DNA from: DATACZ01 sp036258795
GTDB lineage: Bacteria > Actinomycetota > CADDZG01 > JAHWKV01
Assembly (NCBI GenBank): GCA_036258795.1
Contig: DATACZ010000102.1
Coordinates: 1 to 14,687 of the forward strand
Reading direction: 5' to 3'
DNA length: 14,687 nucleotides
Shown piece by piece: positions 1 through 6,363 of the stretch. Position numbers and translations under genes: made by a program. Within the stretch, counting starts at the first letter, position 1; each line of letters begins with the position of its first letter. The notes under the pieces are model-generated. The model saw only the letters and a list, made by a program, of their open reading frames with translations. It made no database searches and was not told the origin of the DNA.

Positions 1-679
1 GGCCCCGACCCATCAGACCTTCGGGATCGAACTCCGGGCTCAACCCGGCGCTCGCCAGACAAGCTAGGTATTCGCTATGCGAGTGGAGCCGTGACTCGTG
101 CAGTTCGGTGAAGTAGTTCACTCCATCCTTCGTTCCGACTAAGTAGTGGAAGGTGAGCAAGGAGTGTTCCCCTCTACGCCGCATACGGCCCATACGGGCG
201 ATCTTGAGGCTCGGATGATCGACAAATACGGCCTCGGGGTGCTTCGGCAACCACTGGTCCGGAGTAATCCAGGGCTCCACGATCAAGACGCCGCCAGGCC
301 GGAGGTGCCGGGTCATGTTGGTGATTCCTTTGTTTAGCATCTCTGCGCTGAGCAGGTAACCGATACTCGAGAAAAGGCAGGTGACGGCATCGAAGCTTCT
401 CTGCAGGTCAAACTCGGCCATGCCGCCAACGGTCAATGGGACTCCGGGTAGCCGCTGCCGAGCGATGTCGAGCATCTGAGGGTCCAGGTCGACTCCTTCG
501 GCCTCGTAATGGCTGGAAAGGTGCTCTAGGTGAAGCCCGGTCCCACAGGCCACGTCCAACAGAGTCGAGGCCCCGGGGACATGCTCCTGGATGATGGCGT
601 GGACTCTTTCGGCCTCCATCTCGTAGTTTTTGAAGGAGGTGTAGATGGCGTCGTACAGGTGCGCCGACTTACTGAACAC
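1..679 (-). CDS. Class I SAM-dependent methyltransferase, DesVI/TylM1-like (3' end cut by window edge)
   Basis: The reverse strand gives an open frame of 226 codons from a GTG at 679 down to base 2. It continues past the left edge. Motif I (LDVACGTG, residues 41-48) and an acidic residue after strand 2 (EGVDLDP, 62-68) mark a Rossmann-fold AdoMet methyltransferase. The start SAHLYDAIY, the segment FSSIGYL (103-109), the RPGG..IVEPW stretch (127-136) and the closing GLMGRG resemble the N,N-dimethyltransferases of TDP-amino sugars such as DesVI. Family members end soon after that Gly-Arg-Gly, so little is missing. The substrate cannot be inferred, because many actinobacterial relatives are outside sugar clusters and no sugar genes are visible here. 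The GTG overlaps the end of the upstream HNH gene by 11 nt, which suggests translational coupling. No clear Shine-Dalgarno is seen, and an internal ATG at 620 is an alternative start that would remove a conserved N-terminal helix. Confidence 0.85.
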   Translation of the reverse strand, partial: MFSKSAHLYDAIYTSFKNYEMEAERVHAIIQEHVPGASTLLDVACGTGLHLEHLSSHYEAEGVDLDPQMLDIARQRLPGVPLTVGGMAEFDLQRSFDAVTCLFSSIGYLLSAEMLNKGITNMTRHLRPGGVLIVEPWITPDQWLPKHPEAVFVDHPSLKIARMGRMRRRGEHSLLTFHYLVGTKDGVNYFTELHESRLHSHSEYLACLASAGLSPEFDPEGLMGRG

Positions 680-1097
680 GAGTGACGTAAGCGGCGGCGC
701 GTCTAATAACCACCGGGTTGTCGCCAAATTTCCCGAGGCCCCGGTTGCAGCTAAAGCAGAGGACTCCGCGGATCTTGCCGGAAACGTGGTCATGGTCGAG
801 GTGTACAGCCGGCGCCTTGAGACAGATTGCACATAGGCCGCCTTGCTCGTCGACCATTTGCTTGAAGGCGGCCGTGTCAATGCCGTATCTGCGAATCCTG
901 AGGAAGTTTGCTCCCCCTCCGTATAAGCGTTTTTTGATCTCGGTCATGCGTCGATTGTGGCAAGGCTTGCAGTAATTGGCCTTGCCGTCCTTGGTTGCCC
1001 TGTTATTTGGAAATTCGTCGAGAGATTTCAGAAGCCCGCAATTCGGGCACTTCTTTGAAGGCGGCTCTTCGTCTGTGCAGAGCAGCTTTAATTCCAT
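669..1097 (-). CDS. Endonuclease VII-type HNH nuclease, copy A
   Basis: This 142-residue protein has two parts. The N-terminal half carries a four-cysteine zinc ribbon (C17, C20, C43, C46). The C-terminal half matches the recombination endonuclease VII fold, with zinc ligands C89, C92, C114 and C117, the active-site block LDHDH (100-104) and an Asn right after the last cysteine pair (N118). The T4 endonuclease VII catalytic set (Asp, His, Asn) is therefore intact, so nuclease activity is plausible. T4 endonuclease VII cleaves branched DNA, but free-standing bacterial and phage relatives include homing-type and other nicking HNH enzymes, so the target is unknown. The ATG at 1097 lies inside the end of copy B (10-nt overlap, ATGGAATTAA). 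Its own end overlaps the methyltransferase start. Base composition looks somewhat less GC-rich than the proteasome genes, which would fit a later arrival. Confidence 0.85.
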   Translation of the reverse strand: MELKLLCTDEEPPSKKCPNCGLLKSLDEFPNNRATKDGKANYCKPCHNRRMTEIKKRLYGGGANFLRIRRYGIDTAAFKQMVDEQGGLCAICLKAPAVHLDHDHVSGKIRGVLCFSCNRGLGKFGDNPVVIRRAAAYVTRVQ

Positions 1098-1531
1098 GAC
1101 TCGAGATACTGAGCGGCTCTTTCCAGTAACTCCGGCTCATCGTTGAAGGCCCCGAGCCCGCCGTTGCACCCGTCACAAAGAATTCCGCGCACTTTGCGGG
1201 CCTTGTGCTCGTGATCGACTTGTACAGCTGCCTCCTTCCGGCAGACGGCGCATAAGCCGTCTTGTTGCTCTACCAGGGAAGCCACTTCGGCTGCTCCGAT
1301 GCCGTATCGATCGCGAAGCTTGTAATGCCTGCTTCCTCCATACAGGCGCTCCCTGCATTCCTTTTGTTGTTGCGCATGACAAGGTCGGCAATAGCACGCG
1401 CGTCCGTCTCTAGAGCGCCGATTCCTGCAAAAGGCGTCGAAGGGCTTTGTTATTCCGCACCTAGGACAACGCTTAATCGACTCCTCCTTGGACGCGTTCG
1501 GAAAATCGATTATGCGAAGGAGGGGTGACAA
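1088..1531 (-). CDS. Endonuclease VII-type HNH nuclease, copy B
   Basis: This 147-residue protein is a diverged paralogue of copy A. An ungapped comparison by eye over 124 positions gives about 59 identities. It has the same layout: an N-terminal zinc ribbon (C22, C25, C48, C51), then the endonuclease VII domain with C94, C97, C119 and C122, an active site VDHEH (105-109) and N123. All expected ligands and catalytic residues are present. The second acidic position of the active-site block is Glu where copy A has Asp. The only start in this frame after an in-frame stop is a TTG at 1531. It lacks a good Shine-Dalgarno, so the N-terminus is the least certain part. It lies 53 nt after pup in the same direction and overlaps copy A by 10 nt. 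Neither the DNA target nor any cellular role can be read from the sequence. Confidence 0.84.
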   Translation of the reverse strand: MSPLLRIIDFPNASKEESIKRCPRCGITKPFDAFCRNRRSRDGRACYCRPCHAQQQKECRERLYGGSRHYKLRDRYGIGAAEVASLVEQQDGLCAVCRKEAAVQVDHEHKARKVRGILCDGCNGGLGAFNDEPELLERAAQYLESWN

Positions 1532-1551
1532 TTTTGATACTTAGATAAACC

Positions 1552-1576
1552 CTAGGGTGTTACATCCAACCCTTAG
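1552..1576 (-). other. Imperfect hairpin between pup and the HNH genes
   Basis: Arms CTAGGGT (1552-1558) and ACCCTTAG (1569-1576) pair with one bulged base around a 10-nt loop, in a noticeably AT-richer spacer. On the transcribed strand no uridine run follows, so it is at best a weak terminator or processing site at the end of the proteasome genes. It could also be chance. Confidence 0.25.
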
Positions 1577-1584
1577 AGATAAGC

Positions 1585-1779
1585 CTATTGGCCGCCTTTT
1601 TGCACGTAGCTACGCACGAATTCCTCGGCGTTTTCCTCGAGGATCTCGTCTATCTCGGAGATAAGGCGGTCCACCTGCTCGGTGTTCTTCCTCTCGGTTT
1701 TAGGAGGCGTGGAAGCCTCAGCCTCCTGGGCCTGCCCAGGCTTGCGCTTGGCTCGCTTCTGCTCTTCACCAGACGGCAC
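1585..1779 (-). CDS. pup: Prokaryotic ubiquitin-like protein Pup
   Basis: This is a 64-residue, highly charged protein ending in Gly-Gly-Gln, the form that Dop must deamidate to Gly-Gly-Glu before ligation to lysines of target proteins. The N-terminal half is rich in Lys, Glu, Gln and Pro, consistent with the disordered segment threaded into the ATPase pore. The C-terminal half (about 36-58, VDRLISEIDEILEENAEEFV) is the helix that docks on the ARC/Mpa coiled coil. Length matches the family. The start is a GTG directly preceded by an in-frame TAA (1780-1782), so no upstream start is possible. A GAGG lies 11 nt upstream. It sits 48 nt after dop, separated by a stable hairpin. The usual downstream genes prcB and prcA are not present; HNH nuclease genes follow instead. 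Confidence 0.96.
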   Translation of the reverse strand: MPSGEEQKRAKRKPGQAQEAEASTPPKTERKNTEQVDRLISEIDEILEENAEEFVRSYVQKGGQ

Positions 1780-1821
1780 TTAGCTCATCACCTCAGAAGT
1801 CATTGTAGTCGTAGCCGGCCA

Positions 1822-1838
1822 TGGGGGTCAGGCCCCCA
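1822..1838 (-). promoter_or_regulatory. GC-rich hairpin holding the dop stop codon, upstream of pup
   Basis: TGGGGG and CCCCCA (1822-1827 and 1833-1838) form a perfect 6-bp stem around a 5-nt loop. The loop includes the dop TGA (1828-1830). No uridine run follows, so it does not look like a standard terminator. In the mRNA it lies 43-59 nt before the pup GTG. It may protect the 3' part of the message or separate dop and pup expression. That role is inferred. Confidence 0.5.
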
Positions 1839-3312
1839 GGTTTTGAATCAACTCCTCTGAGGTCCTTGAGGAGGTGATCAGCGCCTCCGTGACGTCTTTG
1901 GTGCCTTTGAGCGGCTCCAACATCGGCACCTTCTGAAGTGAATCCGACCCGGTGTCGAAGATGATGCTGTCCCAGGACGCGGCGGTGACGTCGGAGGAGA
2001 AACGGCGAAGGACCTTCCCACGGAAGTAGGCCCTCGTGTCGTGCGGGGGCTCGCTGACGGCCCTGACGATATCCTCCTCGCTCACCAGCGTCTCCATCTG
2101 CCCCGTCTCCACCATCTTGTAGTAGATGCTCTGCGCCGTCCGAATGTCGTGATACTGCAGATCGACCATGGCGAGCTTTGAACTCGTCCAATCCAGTCCG
2201 TGGCGCTCCCGATAAGCGTCGAGCGTTCGATACTTGGCCACCCAGTCCAACTGCCGGTCGAGGCTCATGGGGTCGACCTCTAGAGCGGTCAAGGTCTGCT
2301 CCCACCGGTTAACCACCTCGAGGGTCACCTCATCGATGGGCTGGTGCTCCAGGTACTTCTTGACCCAGGTGAGGTACTCCCACTGAACATCCACGGCCGT
2401 GACCGTCCTGCCGTCTGCCAGCGACACGCTGGCTCGGCAACTGGGATCCCGAGAGATCGTCCTCAAGGCTGCCACGGGCTGCGTAAGAGTGAGGTCGGTG
2501 GTCATGAAGCCGTCCTCGATCATCGATAGGACAAGCGCCGTGGTTCCCACCTTGAGGAAGGTGGCAACTTCGCTCATGTTGGCATCGCCGAGGATTACGT
2601 GGAGCCGGCGGTACTTCTCCGGGTCCGCGTGGGGCTCATCTCTGGTGTTGATGAGGGGCCTTTTGAAGGTGGTCTCGAGGCCGACCTCTACCTCGAAGAA
2701 GTCGGCTCTCTGGGAGATCTGGTACTTGGCGTCCTTCTCCATGCCGCCGCCTTCGATACCAAGCTTCCCCGCTCCGGTGAAGACCTGCCGGGTCACAAGG
2801 AACGGCATGAGGATGCTCACTATGTTGGGGAACGGTGTCTCACGGGACATCAGGTAGTTCTCGTGGCAGCCGTAGGAGTTGCCTTTGCCGTCCGAGTTGT
2901 TCTTGTACACCAGTATCCTCTGCCCTTCCGGAAGGCTCTGGCTCGCGGTTCGAAGGCTTGCCGCCAAGACCCGTTCTCCGGCCTTGTCGTGGATGACCAG
3001 GTCACGAGCGTTGCTGCATTCCGGCGTCGAGTACTCGGGGTGGGCGTGGTCGACATAGTAGCGAGCACCGTTTTCCAGAATGACCGAGACTAGCCCCCCC
3101 TCGTCCTCCAGGAGATCCACCCCGCCACGCTCGAAACCCCGCGCATCTGCAAAGGGTGTTTCCTCGTCGTAATCCCAGCGCACCCTCTTCAGCCGGGGAG
3201 AGACAAAGGAGTTGATCAGTAGAGAGGACGCAAAAATGGGGTTTTGTTCCTCACCGCCCTTGGCGATGATGCCGTACTCGGTCTCGATTCCCATCACCTT
3301 AGGAATAGCCAC
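1828..3312 (-). CDS. dop: Dop, Pup deamidase/depupylase
   Basis: This 494-residue protein belongs to the Dop/PafA family, which shares the glutamine synthetase-like carboxylate-amine ligase fold. Dop hydrolyses the Pup C-terminal Gln to Glu and cleaves the isopeptide bond between Pup and target lysines. The N-terminal IETEYG (9-14) supplies a metal-binding Glu. ARYYVDHAHPEY (83-94) contains the Asp used as nucleophile. YKNNSDGKGNSYGCHENY (136-153), QRADFFEVEVGLETT (201-215) and NTRDEPHAD (222-230) are signature stretches. The YVDHAHPEY and VGLETT sequences and the extra segment after DARGF (61-74, the Dop loop, slightly short) identify Dop rather than PafA, whose equivalent is YLDVGSHPEY-like. 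The GTG start follows a G-rich ribosome-binding stretch (GGGGGTG); an ATG at residue 7 is an alternative. It lies between arc and pup in the expected order. Confidence 0.95.
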   Translation of the reverse strand: MAIPKVMGIETEYGIIAKGGEEQNPIFASSLLINSFVSPRLKRVRWDYDEETPFADARGFERGGVDLLEDEGGLVSVILENGARYYVDHAHPEYSTPECSNARDLVIHDKAGERVLAASLRTASQSLPEGQRILVYKNNSDGKGNSYGCHENYLMSRETPFPNIVSILMPFLVTRQVFTGAGKLGIEGGGMEKDAKYQISQRADFFEVEVGLETTFKRPLINTRDEPHADPEKYRRLHVILGDANMSEVATFLKVGTTALVLSMIEDGFMTTDLTLTQPVAALRTISRDPSCRASVSLADGRTVTAVDVQWEYLTWVKKYLEHQPIDEVTLEVVNRWEQTLTALEVDPMSLDRQLDWVAKYRTLDAYRERHGLDWTSSKLAMVDLQYHDIRTAQSIYYKMVETGQMETLVSEEDIVRAVSEPPHDTRAYFRGKVLRRFSSDVTAASWDSIIFDTGSDSLQKVPMLEPLKGTKDVTEALITSSRTSEELIQNLGA

Positions 3313-3323
3313 GGCTACACCCC

Positions 3324-3412
3324 CTCGTTGCGCTCGCTCGGTAGTCGGCTGTCTTCGCTTCGCTTCGGCAGACCGTAGAAGACAAAGGCATGGAGGCTCG
3401 CTTCGCTCGCTC
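3324..3412. repeat. Composite repeat in the arc-dop spacer
   Basis: Two 16-bp direct repeats, CTCGTTGCGCTCGCTC (3324-3339) and CTCGCTTCGCTCGCTC (3397-3412), agree at 14 of 16 positions. They flank a 6-bp inverted repeat GTCTTC/GAAGAC (3351-3356, 3378-3383) whose interior includes short CTTCG reiterations. It fills most of the 127-nt gap between the arc stop and the dop start. I see no coding capacity. The layout could be a small dispersed repeat or a simple-sequence expansion. Confidence 0.5.
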
Positions 3413-3439
3413 AGCTGTTGCCGCTAGATCCAGTGGACC

Positions 3440-5200
3440 CTACAAATACTGGCCGGTTTGGACCTGCTCGATCGAGCGTGCCTCTGACTTCTTCTGTTCG
3501 CTTACGAGAGTCCGGACGTAGACGATCCGCTCGCCCTTCTTTCCAGATATACGGGCCCAATCGTCCGGGTTGGTGGTGTTGGGCAGGTCCTCGTTCTCGT
3601 GGTACTCCTGATGGATCGAGTCGATCAGGTCGGCGATAGTGATCCCACGGTCACCACGGGCAATGAATCGCTTGATGGCGATCTTCTTGGCGCGCCGAAC
3701 GATGTTCTCGATCATCGCTCCCGATGCGAAGTCCTTGAAGTAGAGGACCTCCTTATCGCCGTTGCCGTACGTGACCTCGAGGAACCGGTTCTGATCGTGG
3801 ATCGCATACATCTCCTCCACCGTGGCGGCGATCATGCTGCTCAAGGCGTCCTCCACCCGTCCGCCGTTGCGGTCGATCTCGGATTGATGGATTGGAACGT
3901 CTGCCGTGAGGTACTTCGAGAAGATCGCAATGGCCGACTCCTTATCAGGCCGCTCAACCTTGATCTTCACGTCGAGGCGCCCAGGTCTAAGGATCGCCGG
4001 ATCGATGAGATCCTCCCGGTTGGAAGCGCCGATCACTATGACGTTCTTGAGCTGTTCGACGCCGTCGAGCTCTGAGAGCAGCTGAGGGACGATCGTAGTT
4101 TCAATGTCGCTGGAGATCCCAGAGCCGCGGGTCCGGAAGAGGGACTCCATCTCGTCGAAGAAAACGATTACCGGAACACCTTCCGCGGACTTGTCCTTCG
4201 CCCTTTGGAAAATCATGCGGATCTGGCGTTCCGTCTCGCCGACGTACTTGTTTAGTAGCTCTGGGCCCTTGATGTTGAGGAAGTAAGCACGAACATCTTT
4301 TCGGCCGGTGATCTCTTGGGTTCGCCTGGCAAGGGAGTTGGCAACCGCCTTGGCGATGAGGGTCTTCCCACAGCCCGGAGGCCCGTAGAGCAGTACTCCC
4401 TTGGGAGGCTGGAGGCGAAAGTCGGAGAACAGGTCTGCGTATAGGAAGGGAAGCTCGACCGCATCCCGGAGGGCTTCAATCTGTTCGTCCAGGCCGCCGA
4501 TCGCGCTGTAGTCGATATCGGGCACCTCTTCCAGGATGAGCTCCTCGACCTCCGGCTTGGGCAACTTCTCCAGTAGGAACCCCGACTTGGTGTCCAGAAG
4601 AACCGAGTCGCCGGCTTGGAGCCTCTCGTCCATGAGCTGGGAGGAAAGCCCGACGACCCGCTCTTCGTCCGCATGGGTGATCACAATCGCCCTGTCGTCG
4701 TCCAAGAGCTCTTTCAGGGAGGCGACCTCCCCCAGTGGCTCGTAGCCCAAGGCTGCCACTACGTTGAGGGCCTCGTTGAGCATGACTTCCTGACCTTTGA
4801 ACATCGTGGCCGGGTCCAGGTTGGGGGATACGTTGACCCGGAGCTTGCGCCCGCCGGTGAACACGTCGGCCGTTCCATCGTCTCGAAGCTCGAGGAACAC
4901 ACCGAATCCTGAGGGCGGAGCGGACAGCTTCTCGACCTCCTGACGGAGCACCGCTAGCTGTTCCCTAGCCTGGCTCAAAAGCGTAGCCATTCGTTCGCTC
5001 TGACCCCGAGACCGAGACGCCTCGTGGCGAGCCTTGAGAAGCTGCTCCTCCAGCTTTCGGATCTTCAAGGGAGCGTCCTGGAGCTTGCTGCGCAAGACCG
5101 CAGTCTCCTGCTCGAGCTCCTTGATCTGCATTTGAAGCTCGCCGACTTCCTGCTCGAAAGCGGCAATCCTGCGTTCGAATTCAGATGATCCGCGCATCAT
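3440..5200 (-). CDS. arc: Proteasome-associated AAA+ ATPase (ARC/Mpa)
   Basis: This 586-residue hexameric unfoldase recognises Pup on tagged proteins and threads them into the 20S core. Residues 8-92 form the N-terminal coiled coil that binds the Pup helix. About 97-155 and 165-212 fit the two OB-fold domains. The AAA module has Walker A GPPGCGKT (273-280), pore-loop region KYVGETER (318-325), Walker B VIVFFDE (344-350), sensor-1 GASN (391-394) and the arginine stretch LRPGRLD (404-410). The protein ends in GQYL, the family tail that inserts into pockets of the 20S alpha ring. This implies that a core particle is encoded elsewhere, since none is in the window. It starts ATG-ATG behind a GGGTAG. 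It lies downstream of trmI across a 102-nt spacer with its own possible promoter, and upstream of dop. Confidence 0.97.
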   Translation of the reverse strand: MMRGSSEFERRIAAFEQEVGELQMQIKELEQETAVLRSKLQDAPLKIRKLEEQLLKARHEASRSRGQSERMATLLSQAREQLAVLRQEVEKLSAPPSGFGVFLELRDDGTADVFTGGRKLRVNVSPNLDPATMFKGQEVMLNEALNVVAALGYEPLGEVASLKELLDDDRAIVITHADEERVVGLSSQLMDERLQAGDSVLLDTKSGFLLEKLPKPEVEELILEEVPDIDYSAIGGLDEQIEALRDAVELPFLYADLFSDFRLQPPKGVLLYGPPGCGKTLIAKAVANSLARRTQEITGRKDVRAYFLNIKGPELLNKYVGETERQIRMIFQRAKDKSAEGVPVIVFFDEMESLFRTRGSGISSDIETTIVPQLLSELDGVEQLKNVIVIGASNREDLIDPAILRPGRLDVKIKVERPDKESAIAIFSKYLTADVPIHQSEIDRNGGRVEDALSSMIAATVEEMYAIHDQNRFLEVTYGNGDKEVLYFKDFASGAMIENIVRRAKKIAIKRFIARGDRGITIADLIDSIHQEYHENEDLPNTTNPDDWARISGKKGERIVYVRTLVSEQKKSEARSIEQVQTGQYL

Positions 5201-5250
5201 CTACCCTGTCAATCGACCGACTACGAGGGGGCCACACAGGCCCACCCTTC

Positions 5251-5285
5251 CCCAAGTATAGGGTGAGGCTAAGAGCTTACTTGGG
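5251..5285 (-). promoter_or_regulatory. Candidate arc promoter embedded in an inverted repeat
   Basis: On the minus strand a TATACT (5255-5260) resembles a -10 box, with CAAGTA (5278-5283) 17 bp upstream as a poor -35. Both lie within a perfect 8-bp inverted repeat CCCAAGTA/TACTTGGG (5251-5258 and 5278-5285, 19-bp spacer). This could be an operator over a proteasome promoter. A trmI terminator is less likely, because no T-run follows. Confidence 0.4.
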
Positions 5286-5302
5286 CTTTGTCGTCCCATG
5301 CA

Positions 5303-6139
5303 CTACCCACCGTGCGGCAAGGTGAGACGGGCTACGGTGATGAATCCGGTGTGGGCCACCATCCGGTGGTTAGGGCGAACCGAACGTCCCTCGATGTGCC
5401 AGGTGCGGGTCAGGGACTCGAAGGTTGAGACCGAGGTCCATCTCTGCTCCGCCTCGAGCTCCTGATTCAGGTGATGCACCTGGAGGATGGTGGGCAGGAA
5501 GCACGTAAGGATTCCTCCCGAGCGCAAGACTCCCTGAAGTTGAGGCAGGGCCCTCCAGGGCTCCGCTAAGTCCAGCACGACCCGGTCCACAGGGTGCACC
5601 TCTACCTTTTCGTAGACGCTGCCAAGATGGATCTCGAGGTTGCTTGTCTTCATACCAAATGCCTCGATGTTCGCTCGCGCCCTTGCTGCGAAGTCCTCTC
5701 GGACCTCATAGGCCACCACCTTCCCGGTGTCTCCCACGGCTCGGAGAAGCGCAATGGTCAGAGCTCCCGAACCGATGCCCGCCTCGAGAACCGTGGCGCC
5801 TGGATAGATGTCTCCCTGGACGAGGATCATGGCCACGTCTTTCGGGTAGATGACCTGAGCGCCCCTCGGCATCTTGAGCACATAGTCCGCATAGGTCGGT
5901 GAGAGGGCGGTGAGAGGGGCTCCTGTAGTGGATAACACCGACACCCCGTCATGCCGGCCGATGATGTCGTCGTGGTGCACGATTCCCCTGTGGAAGTGAA
6001 AGGCTCCAGCTTTACTGAGCGTGATGAGGTACCGGCGTCCTCGGGGGTCGATCAGAAGGGCTTTGTCACCTGGCTCGAAGATCACTTGAGGCTCTTTGGT
6101 CTCCTGGGCTGCGTAGGGAAACAGTCTTAACAGTGTCAC
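5303..6139 (-). CDS. trmI: tRNA (adenine(58)-N1)-methyltransferase TrmI
   Basis: This 278-residue protein uses AdoMet to make m1A58 in the T-loop of tRNA. The family acts as a homotetramer. A small beta N-terminal domain (about 20-75) precedes the Rossmann catalytic domain. That domain has YPKD (98-101), motif I EAGIGSGALT (119-128), an acidic AdoMet ligand region (YEVRED, 144-149), the catalytic DLAEPW (190-195) and the typical late motif RPNHRMVAHTGF (255-266). Length matches the M. tuberculosis enzyme. The first usable start is a GTG at 6139, which lies inside a 20-bp tandem repeat and lacks a good Shine-Dalgarno. A GTG at residue 19, just before the conserved FEPGD, is a serious alternative. 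In many actinobacteria this gene sits beside the proteasome cluster, as here, with arc next in the same direction. Confidence 0.94.
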   Translation of the reverse strand: MTLLRLFPYAAQETKEPQVIFEPGDKALLIDPRGRRYLITLSKAGAFHFHRGIVHHDDIIGRHDGVSVLSTTGAPLTALSPTYADYVLKMPRGAQVIYPKDVAMILVQGDIYPGATVLEAGIGSGALTIALLRAVGDTGKVVAYEVREDFAARARANIEAFGMKTSNLEIHLGSVYEKVEVHPVDRVVLDLAEPWRALPQLQGVLRSGGILTCFLPTILQVHHLNQELEAEQRWTSVSTFESLTRTWHIEGRSVRPNHRMVAHTGFITVARLTLPHGG

Positions 6140-6174
6140 GCATCAGTCCAGAACGTCACCAATCAGTCGGGAAC
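6135..6174 (-). repeat. 20-bp tandem repeat over the trmI start
   Basis: Reading the minus strand, GTTCCCGACTGATTGGTGAC (6174-6155) is followed directly by GTTCTGGACTGATGCGTGAC (6154-6135), identical at 16 of 20 positions. The assigned trmI GTG lies in the second unit. The copies are two helical turns apart, so a dimeric regulator site is possible; a simple duplication is equally possible. Confidence 0.5.
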
Positions 6175-6221
6175 ACATCGTCACCTGTCGCCGGGCTGGA
6201 CACACGGGCCGTACGGGCCTG

Positions 6222-6259
6222 TTAACTCGTTCGTAACAAATCTGCTACGAGTTGGACAC
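6222..6259 (+). promoter_or_regulatory. GlnR-like operator upstream of glnA
   Basis: Four five-base half-sites, TTAAC (6222-6226), GTAAC (6233-6237), GCTAC (6244-6248) and GACAC (6255-6259), start exactly 11 bp apart and all end in AC. This resembles the actinobacterial GlnR box (gTnAC-n6-GaAAc repeated), which controls nitrogen genes including glnA. The match to the GAAAC half-sites is partial. The last site lies 105 nt before the glnA start. No glnR gene is in the window. Confidence 0.5.
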
Positions 6260-6363
6260 ATAGCAAGCTTAGGGTCGTCGAGATTGGCCCATTTGCACGA
6301 GCGGCCCTCTCACGCGACAGTTCACCAAACCAGACCAGAGGAAAGAAGCAGGGAGGAAAGAAG

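Noticed and set aside
146..337. Short plus-strand frames in the first 700 bases
   Set aside because: The minus strand encodes a clear methyltransferase through this whole stretch.
1793..2305. 170-codon minus-strand frame overlapping the 3' part of dop
   Set aside because: It is an alternative frame of the dop coding sequence and rich in Arg, Gly and His, as expected of a frame shadow. Its last codons (MAGYDYNDF) extend past the dop stop, but nothing supports translation.
1828..3312. PafA (Pup ligase) as an alternative name for dop
   Set aside because: YVDHAHPEY, VGLETT and the Dop-loop segment match Dop. PafA has different residues at these positions.
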